Part shown: piece after piece, positions 9,111 through 17,383 of the stretch
Numbering within the stretch: the first letter of the stretch is position 1
Layout: each line of letters begins with the position of its first letter
Assembly (NCBI RefSeq): GCF_021538675.1
Contig: NZ_JAJUKH010000004.1
Span: 186,001-250,000, forward strand
Reading direction: 5' to 3'
From: Paenarthrobacter sp. AR 02
Lineage (GTDB): Bacteria; Actinomycetota; Actinomycetes; Actinomycetales; Micrococcaceae
Length of the DNA: 64,000 nucleotides
Translations under genes and position numbers: made by a program
Notes under the pieces: model-generated
What the model saw: only the letters and a program-made list of their open reading frames with translations
Database searches by the model: none
Told to the model about the DNA's origin: nothing

Positions 9111-10783
9111 GTGAGCAGGTGAGGGTTTCCACGCTCGTTGGGCGGACGCTGGCGAAGCTCGGCGTCGGGCATGTCTTTGGAGTAGTGGGCAGCGGCAATT
9201 TCGATGTGACCATCACGCTCATGGAGGCCGGAGTCCCGTTCACTGCAGCCCGGCACGAGGGCGGCGCGGCAACCATGGCGGACGCCTACACGCGAATGTC
9301 GGGCAAGGTTGGCGTGGTGACGACGCATCAGGGCTGTGGCCTCACGAACGCCATCACTGGCGTTGGCGAGGCGGCCAAGAGCCGCACCCCCATGATCGTG
9401 CTCACGGCAGATACCCAGGCCGCGGCGATCCGATCGAACTTCAAGATCGACCAGGATGCCCTGGCCCGCAGCGTCGGGGCAGTCGCGGAACGGATCCACT
9501 CCCCCGCGACCGCCGTGAGTGACACCGTCCGGGCTTTCCGCACGGCGGTGAATGAACGCCGCACAGTGGTCCTGAGCTTGCCGCTGGACATCCAAAGTGG
9601 AGCCACCGCGGACGAGGTGGGTGCCGTCGTCGTACCTCAACCGCTGAAGGTGCGGCCGGACGCCGCCGGAGTTGAACAACTGGCGGGGCTGATCGCCGCG
9701 GCGGAACGCCCGGTCTTTGTTGCCGGACGTGGTGGGCGCGGCGCCCGGGAGGAAATCCTGGAGTTGGCCCGGCATGCCGGCGCGTTGGTGGCGACGTCGG
9801 CGGTAGCCAACGGCCTGTTCAACGGCGACCCGCACAACCTGGGAATTTCGGGTGGGTTCTCTTCGCCGCTGACAGCAGAGCTGATCAGCGGCGCGGATCT
9901 GATCGTGGGCTGGGGTTGCGCGCTGAACATGTGGACCATGCGCCATGGGAGGCTGATTTCTGCCGATGCGAAAGTGGTGCAGGTCGACGTCGAAGATGCT
10001 GCGCTGGGCGCCAACCGGCCCATCACGCTGGGAGTACTGGGCGATTCCGCGCTCACTGCCTCCGACGCCCTGGCGGCGCTCAAGCAAGCACAGCCCGAGC
10101 CGGCCGAAAAATACCGCACCGAAGCCAACGCCTTGGCCATCAAACAGGGTGCGCGGTGGCGCGATGTCGCCACCGAAGACCTCTCCACCGCCACGTCCAT
10201 TGATCCGCGCGTGCTGACCCGCGAACTCGATTCCATGCTCCCAACAGAGCGGGTAGTGGCCGTGGACTCCGGAAACTTCATGGGTTATCCCAGCCAGTAC
10301 CTGGCGGTGCCGGACGAGTTTGGTTTCTGCTTCACGCAGGCGTTCCAAGCCATCGGGCTGGGGCTGTACACGGCGATCGGCGCGGCTGTTGCCCAACCGC
10401 ACCGGCTGCCTGTCCTGGGGGCCGGCGATGGCGGTTTCCTGATGGGCATCAGCGAGCTGGAGACAGCAGTCCGGATGAAGCTGCCGATGGTGTGCATCGT
10501 CTATAACGACGCCGCCTATGGGGCCGAAGTGCACCACTTCGCGTCGAACCATTCGCCGGAGGACCTGTCCAGCGTGGTGTTCCCGGACACCGACATTGCC
10601 GCGATTGCACGCGGCTTCGGGGCTCACGGAGTCACCGTCAGGACCGAAGCGGACCTGGACGCTGTGCGCCCATGGATCGCGGCCTACGAAGCCGGAACCC
10701 AGGACCGGCCACTGGTCGTCGACGCAAAGATCGCCTCAGACGGCGGCTCGTGGTGGCTGGCGGAGGCGTTCCAGGGGCACTAG
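9107..10783 (+). CDS. ThDP-dependent 2-oxo acid decarboxylase-like enzyme (possible isatinate decarboxylase)
   Basis: 558 residues. ThDP-enzyme architecture: the catalytic glutamate in RHEGGAATMADAYTR (E51), a central domain, and the ThDP/Mg motif starting GDGGFLMG at about residue 440 and ending near YNDAAYG. It resembles acetolactate-synthase and benzoylformate-decarboxylase families. The ATG overlaps the stop of the isatin-hydrolase-like gene. Because isatinate is an ortho-amino phenylglyoxylate, a ThDP benzoylformate-decarboxylase-type reaction on it is chemically sensible and would give 2-aminobenzaldehyde, one oxidation short of anthranilate. This is inference from gene order; a generic acetolactate-synthase-like activity cannot be excluded. 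Confidence 0.75.
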   Translation: MSEQVRVSTLVGRTLAKLGVGHVFGVVGSGNFDVTITLMEAGVPFTAARHEGGAATMADAYTRMSGKVGVVTTHQGCGLTNAITGVGEAAKSRTPMIVLTADTQAAAIRSNFKIDQDALARSVGAVAERIHSPATAVSDTVRAFRTAVNERRTVVLSLPLDIQSGATADEVGAVVVPQPLKVRPDAAGVEQLAGLIAAAERPVFVAGRGGRGAREEILELARHAGALVATSAVANGLFNGDPHNLGISGGFSSPLTAELISGADLIVGWGCALNMWTMRHGRLISADAKVVQVDVEDAALGANRPITLGVLGDSALTASDALAALKQAQPEPAEKYRTEANALAIKQGARWRDVATEDLSTATSIDPRVLTRELDSMLPTERVVAVDSGNFMGYPSQYLAVPDEFGFCFTQAFQAIGLGLYTAIGAAVAQPHRLPVLGAGDGGFLMGISELETAVRMKLPMVCIVYNDAAYGAEVHHFASNHSPEDLSSVVFPDTDIAAIARGFGAHGVTVRTEADLDAVRPWIAAYEAGTQDRPLVVDAKIASDGGSWWLAEAFQGH

Positions 10784-10799
10784 CGTCGGGGTGTAGCAG

Positions 10800-10833
10800 C
10801 AGAGGCCGTTGTGGGCATCCACAACGGCCTCTG
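10800..10833. terminator. Bidirectional hairpin terminator
   Basis: A perfect 15-bp stem with a GCAT loop (arms CAGAGGCCGTTGTGG and its complement) lies between the ThDP gene (ends 10783) and the convergent stress-protein gene (ends 10850). It closes both transcripts. Confidence 0.85.
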
Positions 10834-10849
10834 TCACATCAATTCGGGC

Positions 10850-11281
10850 TTAGGCGTCCACGTCCGTGTTCACGATGTAGACATCGCACGGCGCGCCGTG
10901 GGCAACGCTGTTTGCGATGCTGCCCAGGACGCGTCCCAAGCCCTTCATGCGCTTGTTTCCGACCACGATCAACGAGGCGTTGTTGGTTTCGGCGTAGTTG
11001 ATCAGGGCGTTGGCCGGAGTGCCGCGGGCAGCGAAGTACTTGACGTTACCGGCGGGAATGTCCAACTCTTCGGAGACCTTGCGGGCAACGTATTCTGCCG
11101 AGTCCGCGGAAGAGACAGTGATGCGGTCGCTGCCGCTGCCGAATTCCTCAATGCGGTCATCGGAGAAACCGCTGATCACGTGCAGTTCGGCGCCGAGCGC
11201 GGTGGCGAGCTTCGCTGCTGCCGCTGCCGCCCGCTTGGCCGTTTCGCTGTTGTCGACGCCGACCACAATTACTTCTGACAT
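10850..11281 (-). CDS. Universal stress protein (UspA family)
   Basis: 143 residues from the ATG at 11281 (MSEVIVVGVDNSETAKRA), chosen because AGGAG lies 6 bases upstream; a longer open frame reaches 11356 without a ribosome-binding site. A single Usp domain: the N-terminal strand VIVVGVDNSE, and a C-terminal VVGNKRMKGLGRVLGSIANSV segment matching the GxxGxxxxxxGS(V/A) ATP-binding loop of nucleotide-binding Usps. Monocistronic; it ends at the shared terminator at 10800-10833. Its role in stress survival is assumed from the family. Confidence 0.9.
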   Translation of the reverse strand: MSEVIVVGVDNSETAKRAAAAAAKLATALGAELHVISGFSDDRIEEFGSGSDRITVSSADSAEYVARKVSEELDIPAGNVKYFAARGTPANALINYAETNNASLIVVGNKRMKGLGRVLGSIANSVAHGAPCDVYIVNTDVDA

Positions 11282-11439
11282 AAGTACTCCTGGTTCAGGG
11301 GATTTACTGGGTACTGCTGCAAGAAATCTACACTCCATCGGTATCCGCCGGGGCAAGTACAGGCATACGGTGTTTACGGCGCGGCTGGTCCGGGTAGGGA
11401 TAGGTCATCGGAACGATCACACGACCGAAGGGCAGGACC

Positions 11440-12246
11440 ATGAGCGACGCACCATTTTCCCCGCAGACCGCCATCGTCACGGGATCGGATTCAGGCATCG
11501 GACGGGCTACCGCGGTGGCTTTGGCCCAGGCCGGCATGAATGTAGGGATTACCTGGCATTCGGACCAGCAGGGGGCCGACGAAACCGCGGAGGAAGTCCG
11601 CGCACTGGGCCGCAAAGCAGTCGTCCAACAGTTGGACACCACGGACATCCGCGGAACGGCAGCCGCCATCGGGAAGCTGGCCGATGAACTCGGCGGCGTC
11701 GACGTCTTCGTCAACAACTCTGGCACCGGCGACGGCACCAAGTTCCTGGAGCTCGACTATGACACCTGGATGTCCACCCTGGACACCAACCTCAACGGCG
11801 CGTTCGTTGCCATGCAGACTGCGGCGAAACACATGGTCAAGGCTGGTCGCGGCGGACGGATCATCGCGGTGACCAGCGTGCACGAGTTCCAACCCCGGGT
11901 GGGGGCCTCCGCCTATGACGCCTCCAAGCATGGTCTGGGTGGGCTGATCAAAACCATGGCCTTGGAGCTGGCCGAGCATGGGATTACAGCGAACAACGTG
12001 GCACCGGGCGAAATTGCGACCCCCATGACGGGGCAAACCGACCAGGACCCGGAGCAGGAGGAACGGCCCGGAGTACCGCTGGGACGGCCAGGAGATGCCA
12101 GGGAGATCGCCGCAGTCATCGCGTTCCTGGCTTCCCCGGCGGCCAGTTACGTCAATGGCGCATCGTGGCCTGTGGACGGCGGAATGCTGCAGATGGGACC
12201 ACAGGCAGGATCGCACATTACCAGCAACGACTGGCGCGAAAGCTAA
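11440..12246 (+). CDS. SDR-family oxidoreductase, glucose-dehydrogenase-like
   Basis: 268 residues, classical SDR. TGSDSGIG at 14-21 binds NAD(P), NNSG is at 92-95, and the catalytic residues are S146, Y159 and K163 (YDASKHG). The C-terminal INFLASPAASYVNG-type ending (here IAFLASPAASYVNGASWPVDGG) is standard for the family. It resembles glucose 1-dehydrogenase and ketoreductase-type SDRs. It sits alone between the stress-protein gene and dodecin, so the substrate cannot be assigned. Confidence 0.85.
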   Translation: MSDAPFSPQTAIVTGSDSGIGRATAVALAQAGMNVGITWHSDQQGADETAEEVRALGRKAVVQQLDTTDIRGTAAAIGKLADELGGVDVFVNNSGTGDGTKFLELDYDTWMSTLDTNLNGAFVAMQTAAKHMVKAGRGGRIIAVTSVHEFQPRVGASAYDASKHGLGGLIKTMALELAEHGITANNVAPGEIATPMTGQTDQDPEQEERPGVPLGRPGDAREIAAVIAFLASPAASYVNGASWPVDGGMLQMGPQAGSHITSNDWRES

Positions 12247-12358
12247 GCCCCGTCAGGCTCTGGCCGCCCGGTGGACAGTGAGCTAGTCTGCTTGGACGGC
12301 CTGCTTGGCGGGCCAGATTTTCCTTCCATATATTCGCAAGACGTTGATGAGGAGCACC

Positions 12359-12568
12359 ATGGCTGGCCACACATATAGCGTTTCCGAAATTGTAGGAACT
12401 TCCAGCGAAGGCGTTGACGACGCGATCAAGAACGGCATCGCCACCGCGTCCCAGACCCTGCGCAACCTGGACTGGTTTGAGGTCAAGGAGATCCGCGGTC
12501 ACCTCGAGGACGGCGCAGTGGCCGACTGGCAGGTCACCATCAAGCTTGGTTTCCGCCTGGAGCGCTGA
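12359..12568 (+). CDS. Dodecin family flavin-binding protein
   Basis: 69 residues starting MAGHTYSVSEIVGTSSEGVD. The length, the SxEGVDDAI helix and the NLDWFEVKEIRG strand are diagnostic of dodecin, a small protein that forms hollow 12-mers and stores or buffers flavins. The ATG at 12359 is preceded by GAGGAGCACC; the open frame extends to 12305 but only with non-dodecin sequence. A hairpin follows at 12579. Confidence 0.92.
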   Translation: MAGHTYSVSEIVGTSSEGVDDAIKNGIATASQTLRNLDWFEVKEIRGHLEDGAVADWQVTIKLGFRLER

Positions 12569-12578
12569 TTAGCCCGCG

Positions 12579-12631
12579 AGATGGCAGTTAATGACAGTTC
12601 CGGGGCTCCGGATTGTCATTAACTGCCATCT
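12579..12631. repeat. Perfect 18-bp inverted repeat (GAGATGGCA family), terminator-like
   Basis: The arms are AGATGGCAGTTAATGACA (12579-12596) and its exact complement at 12614-12631, separated by 17 bases. It lies between the 3' ends of dodecin and the convergent XRE regulator, overlapping the last bases of the latter. A close relative is at 18434-18492, so this appears to be a dispersed repeat used as a terminator. Confidence 0.8.
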
Positions 12632-13497
12632 GGGCGGGAGGTTTCGGGCACAGGGGCTTCGGTGCCCATGTCGCCGAAATTGAGCAACGTCAAAGCGTCC
12701 GACGACGGCGAACCCGCCTTCGCCGAATACACCCTCAGCAGCTGGTCGGGGTCGTCCGGGAGACTGAGGGTTTCAAAGTTCAGTTCCAGGTCCCCCACCA
12801 CGGGGTGGTGCAACCGGACGGTGCCCGCGGACCTTGTGGCCACGCGGTGACCAGCCCACCATTGGCGGAAGTGTTCGCTATGCACGGCAAGTTCACCCAC
12901 CAGCTGGTTGGTTTGGGGATCGTTGGGATGCCTGCCAACATCCATCCGTAGCGCGCCAACAGCTTCGGCGGCTACCGTTTTCCAGTCCCTGAAAAGGCTC
13001 CCCGCTGCTGGATCCAGGATGATCCACCGAGTTAGATTGCGTTCGGGTGCGGGCAGCGCGGAGAAATCGGTGAAGAGCAGGTGCGCCATCCGGTTGGCTG
13101 CCAGGACGTCCGCCCGCCTGCCCAGCAGCATTGCAGGAACATCGCCAACGGCGTCCAGGAGTTGCCGCAGCGCCGGACGCACCTTTTGCACGGGGCCGGG
13201 GTTGCCGGAGGAACTGGCACAGTGTTCCAGCAGGTCCATCATGTGTGCCTGCTCCCCCGCATCAAGGCGGAGGGCCCGTGCGACGGACTCCAGGACCGCC
13301 TTGGAGGGGTGGATGTTGCGGCCCTGTTCCAGCCGCGTGTAGTAGTCGGTGCTGACGCCCGAGAGCCTGGCGACCTCCTCGCGGCGGAGCCCGGGGACGC
13401 GGCGGGAACCGCCCGACTCGTCCGTTCCGGCGTCGTCCGGCGAGAGGCGGGCACGCATGACTTTGAGAAATTTACCGAACTCCGCGCTTTGACCCAT
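12619..13497 (-). CDS. XRE-family regulator with MmyB-like ligand-binding domain
   Basis: 292 residues. The N-terminal Xre helix-turn-helix reads VPGLRREEVARLSGVSTDYY with TRLEQGRN after it (about residues 34-62). The rest matches the MmyB-like PAS-type ligand domain common in actinobacterial regulators. It is divergent from the aldo/keto reductase gene at 13683, which such regulators usually control. The 3' end overlaps the inverted repeat at 12579-12631. Ligand unknown. Confidence 0.88.
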   Translation of the reverse strand: MGQSAEFGKFLKVMRARLSPDDAGTDESGGSRRVPGLRREEVARLSGVSTDYYTRLEQGRNIHPSKAVLESVARALRLDAGEQAHMMDLLEHCASSSGNPGPVQKVRPALRQLLDAVGDVPAMLLGRRADVLAANRMAHLLFTDFSALPAPERNLTRWIILDPAAGSLFRDWKTVAAEAVGALRMDVGRHPNDPQTNQLVGELAVHSEHFRQWWAGHRVATRSAGTVRLHHPVVGDLELNFETLSLPDDPDQLLRVYSAKAGSPSSDALTLLNFGDMGTEAPVPETSRPDGS

Positions 13498-13541
13498 CCG
13501 TCCATTCTGCCGTTCCGGGTGCTTGAAAGACCACCATTTTG

Positions 13542-13553
13542 GGTAGGACTACC
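13542..13553. promoter_or_regulatory. Palindrome GGTAGGACTACC, candidate XRE operator
   Basis: A GGTAG-GA-CTACC inverted repeat lies in the 185-bp region between the divergent XRE regulator and the first aldo/keto reductase. It is a plausible operator for the regulator, from position only. Confidence 0.4.
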
Positions 13554-13682
13554 AGACCTAGGAAAAACAGGATCAGGCAGGATTGCTGACTCAGCCCCCA
13601 AAACTGCATAGGCTCAGTATCGAGCCCCGAAAGCGCTTTCTGGACTGTCACCACCCAAACCATCCAGTCGAAGGAGACCGTC

Positions 13683-14504
13683 ATGCCAGAGCTGACATTG
13701 AACAACGGCGTCACCATCCCACAGCTGGGATTTGGTGTATTCCAAGTGCCTGCGGATGAAACGCAGAAGGTGGTGGAAGATGCATTGGAGGCCGGCTACC
13801 GCCACATCGACACCGCGGCCGCGTACCGCAACGAGGCCGGAGTCGGCGCGGCCGTCGCGGCCTCGGGGATTCCCCGCGAGGAACTGTTCATCACCACCAA
13901 GCTCCGCAACGGCGAGCAGGGCGAGGCTTACGACGCGTTCCAGCGCAGCAGGGACGCACTGGGCCTGGAGGTCATAGACCTCTACCTGATCCACTGGCCC
14001 GTCCCGTCACAGGGGCTTTACACGCAGGCATGGAAGGAGATGGAGAAGCTATATCAGGACAAGCAGATCCGGGCGATAGGCGTCTCGAACTTCCTCTCCG
14101 ACCATCTGGACACCCTCCTCCGGGAAACAGAGGTGGTGCCTGCCGTCAACCAAATCGAACTCCACCCCACGTATCAGCAGGGTGATCTGGCGAACAAGTG
14201 CCGCGATCTGACCATCGCCGTCGAGGCTTACAGTCCGCTGGGACAGGGCAAGGACCTGAACGCCGAGCAGGTGGCGTTGGTGGCGGCGGCGCACGACACC
14301 ACTCCTGCCCAGGTGATCCTGGCCTGGCACCTGGCCCAAGGGACCATCGTGATCCCGAAGTCCGCTGACTCCACCCGCATGCGCGAGAACTTCGGCGCGG
14401 CAGACCTCACCCTGACCGAATCGGAATTGGCAGCAATCACCGCACTGGAGGCGGGCGCCCGCATCGGCTCCGATCCCGCCGTCGCCGCTTTCACCCAGAT
14501 GTAG
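13683..14504 (+). CDS. Aldo/keto reductase (2,5-diketogluconate reductase-like)
   Basis: 273 residues, NADPH-dependent TIM-barrel aldo/keto reductase of the short AKR5-like type. The catalytic tetrad is visible: D43, Y48, K73 and H104 (in IHWPVP). SxxxFxNSTR-type cofactor residues are represented by IPKSADSTRMREN near the C-terminus. The ATG follows GAAGGAGACC. It opens a five-gene same-strand group (to 18427) divergent from the XRE regulator. Substrates are likely small aldehydes, ketones or keto-sugars. Confidence 0.88.
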   Translation: MPELTLNNGVTIPQLGFGVFQVPADETQKVVEDALEAGYRHIDTAAAYRNEAGVGAAVAASGIPREELFITTKLRNGEQGEAYDAFQRSRDALGLEVIDLYLIHWPVPSQGLYTQAWKEMEKLYQDKQIRAIGVSNFLSDHLDTLLRETEVVPAVNQIELHPTYQQGDLANKCRDLTIAVEAYSPLGQGKDLNAEQVALVAAAHDTTPAQVILAWHLAQGTIVIPKSADSTRMRENFGAADLTLTESELAAITALEAGARIGSDPAVAAFTQM

Positions 14505-14535
14505 CCACTCAACCAGACAAAAGGACCCCGCAGCT

Positions 14536-15507
14536 ATGCAGTACACCCACTTGGGCCGCTCCGGCCTGAAAGTTTCACGTCTCTGCCTGGGCACCATGAA
14601 CTTCGGTCCGCAAACCGACGAAGCGACCGCCCACTCGATCATGGATTCCGCACTGGATTCCGGCATCAACTTCTTTGACACCGCCAACGTCTACGGCGGA
14701 GCCGAGCACCGCGGCTGGACCGAGGAAATCATTGGCCGCTGGTTGGCGAAGGGCGGCGAGCGCCGCGAACGGACCGTCCTGGCCACCAAGTTGTACGGCA
14801 CCATGACAGACCGCCCCAACGAGTCCAAGCTGTCCGCGCTGAACATTCGCCGGGCGCTGGACGCAAGCCTGAAACGGCTTCAGACGGATTACATCGACAT
14901 CTACCAGTTCCACCACATCGACCGCGATACGCCCTGGGACGAGATCTGGCAGGCGATCGAAGTCGGAGTCCAGCAGGGCAAGATCCTCTACTCGGGCAGC
15001 AGCAACTTCGCGGGCTGGCACATCGCGCAGGCCCAAGAGGCCGCGCGCCGGCGGAACTACACCGGACTGGTCAGCGAGCAGTCCATCTACAACCTGTTCA
15101 AGCGCGAACTGGAGCTGGAAGTCATCCCGGCCGCGCAGCAATATGGCCTTGGCCTGATCCCCTGGTCACCGTTGCAGGGTGGCTTGCTGGGCGGTGTGCT
15201 GAAGAAGGAAGAGCAGGGTGTGCGCCGCACAGAGGGCCGTGCGCTTGAAACCCTCAAGAAGCATGAGGACCAGATCCGCCAGTACGAGGATTTCGCGGAC
15301 GAGCTCGGCCACGCCCCTGGCGACGTAGCACTGGCCTGGTTGCTCCACCAGCCCGCCGTGACGGCACCGATCGTGGGGCCCCGCACGCAGGAACAGTTGG
15401 ACGCCGCCATCCGGGCACTGGATGTAACGCTGAACGAGGACGCGCTCAAGCGGCTCGATGACATCTTCCCGGGCCACCGTCCCGCCCCTGAGGACTACGC
15501 CTGGTGA
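14536..15507 (+). CDS. Aldo/keto reductase (YajO/Tas-like)
   Basis: 323 residues, a longer AKR type. Tetrad D48, Y53 (VYGG), K85 and H126. The VSEQSIYNLFKRELELEVIP and IPWSPLQGGLLGG segments are typical of the AKR11/12-like group acting on sugars and aldehydes. 31 bases separate it from the preceding AKR. Its TGA overlaps the GTG of the next gene (GTGA), so the two are coupled. Confidence 0.88.
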   Translation: MQYTHLGRSGLKVSRLCLGTMNFGPQTDEATAHSIMDSALDSGINFFDTANVYGGAEHRGWTEEIIGRWLAKGGERRERTVLATKLYGTMTDRPNESKLSALNIRRALDASLKRLQTDYIDIYQFHHIDRDTPWDEIWQAIEVGVQQGKILYSGSSNFAGWHIAQAQEAARRRNYTGLVSEQSIYNLFKRELELEVIPAAQQYGLGLIPWSPLQGGLLGGVLKKEEQGVRRTEGRALETLKKHEDQIRQYEDFADELGHAPGDVALAWLLHQPAVTAPIVGPRTQEQLDAAIRALDVTLNEDALKRLDDIFPGHRPAPEDYAW

Positions 15508-16535
15508 GCAGCCCCTTCATAAACAGTCTCGGCCAAACTGCGGATACGGTCGCACCACGGAACATCCTGTTCATCGGTGGGACCGGGGTCATCAGTGCGT
15601 CAGCGGCTGAACGCGCCGTCGCACTGGGCCACCGGCTGACCATCCTCAACAGGGGACGGTCAGCCGGCCGGCGGGTCCCTGATGGCGCTGAGGTGCTGCA
15701 TGCCGACATCCGCGATCCCCAGGCTGTGCGTGAGGTACTTCAGGGAAGGGAGTTCGACGCCGTTGCGGACTTTATCTCCTACACCCCGGATCAGGCGCTT
15801 GCCGGCGTGGAGATGTTCCGCGGCCGGACGGGGCAGTACGTGTTCATCAGTTCCGCTTCGGCGTACCAGAAGCCGCCCACCACACTGCCCATCAGGGAAT
15901 CGACGCCCTTGAAGAACCCGTTCTGGCAGTACTCGCGGGACAAGATCGCGTGCGAGGAAGTCCTGTTCGAGGCGTACCGCGAGCAGGACTTCCCGCTGAC
16001 GGTGGTTCGGCCATCGCATACCTACGACCGGACCAAAATTGCCATGGTGGGTGGCTGGACGGATATCCACCGCATGCGCGCGGGCATGCCGGTCATGGTG
16101 CATGGTGATGGCACCTCGCTGTGGACTGTGACCCACAGCCGCGATTTCGCCAAGGCCTTCGTGGGACTCCTTGGACGGCCACAGGCTGTTGGTGAAAGCT
16201 ACACCATTACCTCGGACGAGTATCTGCCGTGGAACCAGATCTACCGCTTGTTTGCACGAGCGGCCGGGGTTCCGGAGCCCGAGCTTTTCCACGTATCCTC
16301 CGAAACCATAGCCGCCCACAGCCCGGAGCTCGGCCCGAACCTGCTGGGCGACCGCTCCCACTCCGTGGTTTTCGACAACTCCAAGATCAAGGCCCTGGTT
16401 CCGGACTACCGGGCAACAATTCCCTTCGCGGACGGTGCAAGGGAGATCGTGGCGTGGCATGATCAGCATCCTGAGCTTCAAGTGGTGAACGAGGACTACA
16501 TGGAGCTCAGCGATCGGCTCCATGAGGCTCTATGA
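15504..16535 (+). CDS. NAD-dependent epimerase/dehydratase family protein (atypical SDR)
   Basis: 343 residues. The N-terminal glycine motif is FIGGTGVISASAAERAVALGH, extended-SDR-like but with GGTGxIS instead of GxxGxxG. Further on come VADFISYTPDQ, FISSASAYQKP and VVRPSHTYD, typical of NAD-binding isomerase/reductase proteins of plant mRNA-binding/CSP41-like type. It starts with GTG overlapping the previous stop. It lies inside the AKR group, which suggests a role in carbohydrate modification. The exact reaction is unknown. Confidence 0.8.
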   Translation: MSSPFINSLGQTADTVAPRNILFIGGTGVISASAAERAVALGHRLTILNRGRSAGRRVPDGAEVLHADIRDPQAVREVLQGREFDAVADFISYTPDQALAGVEMFRGRTGQYVFISSASAYQKPPTTLPIRESTPLKNPFWQYSRDKIACEEVLFEAYREQDFPLTVVRPSHTYDRTKIAMVGGWTDIHRMRAGMPVMVHGDGTSLWTVTHSRDFAKAFVGLLGRPQAVGESYTITSDEYLPWNQIYRLFARAAGVPEPELFHVSSETIAAHSPELGPNLLGDRSHSVVFDNSKIKALVPDYRATIPFADGAREIVAWHDQHPELQVVNEDYMELSDRLHEAL

Positions 16536-16550
16536 AAGGAACAGACGGCC

Positions 16551-17381
16551 ATGACATTTGCCCCGCTCATCGAGCTCAACGACGGCAACAGGATTCCCCA
16601 ACTGGGACTGGGCACGTGGCCCCTGAATGACGCACAGGTGGCGGATGCCGTTACAGAGGCTGTATCCCGCGGCTATCGCCATATCGACACCGCCGTGAAG
16701 TATGGCAACGAGAAGGGCGTGGGAAACGGCATCCGGGCCTGCGGGGTGGACCGCGGGGACCTCTTCATCACCACCAAACTGGACGGGGAATTCCAAGGTT
16801 CCGGCAAGGCCGTTGCTGGTCTGGACGGCTCGTTGGAACGCCTCGGGTTGGACTACGTGGACCTGCTCCTCATTCACTGGCCGCTCCCCCGCCGCGACGA
16901 ATTCGTCTCCACGTGGAAGACCTTCGAGGAACTCCGGGCGTCCGGCAAAGCACGCTCCATCGGCGTTTCCAACTTCAAGCCCGCGCACCTGGACCGCCTT
17001 TTCCGGGAAACGGACGTGATTCCCGCCGTCAACCAGATCCAGGTCAGTCCCTCCATCCCCCGGCCCGCCGCGCGGGCTTTCAACGAACGCCACGGCATCA
17101 TCACCGAGTCCTACAGCCCGTTGGGGGCCAGCAGCGAGCTGTTGAACGCTCCCGTCCTGGCCGCGGTGGGCGACAAACATGGAAAGACTCCGGGCCAGAT
17201 CGTGCTCCGCTGGCACGTGCAGCAGGGCCTGGTTGCCATTCCCAAGACCGCCAACCCGGAACGGATGAAGGAGAACCTGGAGGTGTTCGACTTCGAGCTG
17301 GACCAGGATGACCTCAGCAAACTGCAAACACTCGACGCCGGCCCGGACGCGGGCGTCGACTCGGACGTTCAGGGGCACTGA
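16551..17381 (+). CDS. Aldo/keto reductase (third copy)
   Basis: 276 residues, AKR with tetrad D46, Y51, K76 and H109 (LIHWPLP). It is related to the first AKR of this operon, but clearly not a recent duplicate (for example QVSPSIPRP replaces ELHPTYQQG). The ATG follows GAAAGGAACAG, and the gene ends 2 bases before the lactonase start. Likely co-transcribed with its neighbours. Confidence 0.88.
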   Translation: MTFAPLIELNDGNRIPQLGLGTWPLNDAQVADAVTEAVSRGYRHIDTAVKYGNEKGVGNGIRACGVDRGDLFITTKLDGEFQGSGKAVAGLDGSLERLGLDYVDLLLIHWPLPRRDEFVSTWKTFEELRASGKARSIGVSNFKPAHLDRLFRETDVIPAVNQIQVSPSIPRPAARAFNERHGIITESYSPLGASSELLNAPVLAAVGDKHGKTPGQIVLRWHVQQGLVAIPKTANPERMKENLEVFDFELDQDDLSKLQTLDAGPDAGVDSDVQGH

Positions 17382-17383
17382 CC

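Noticed and set aside
8918..10627. 569-aa minus-strand frame
   Set aside because: Antisense to the ThDP enzyme gene; no recognisable domain.
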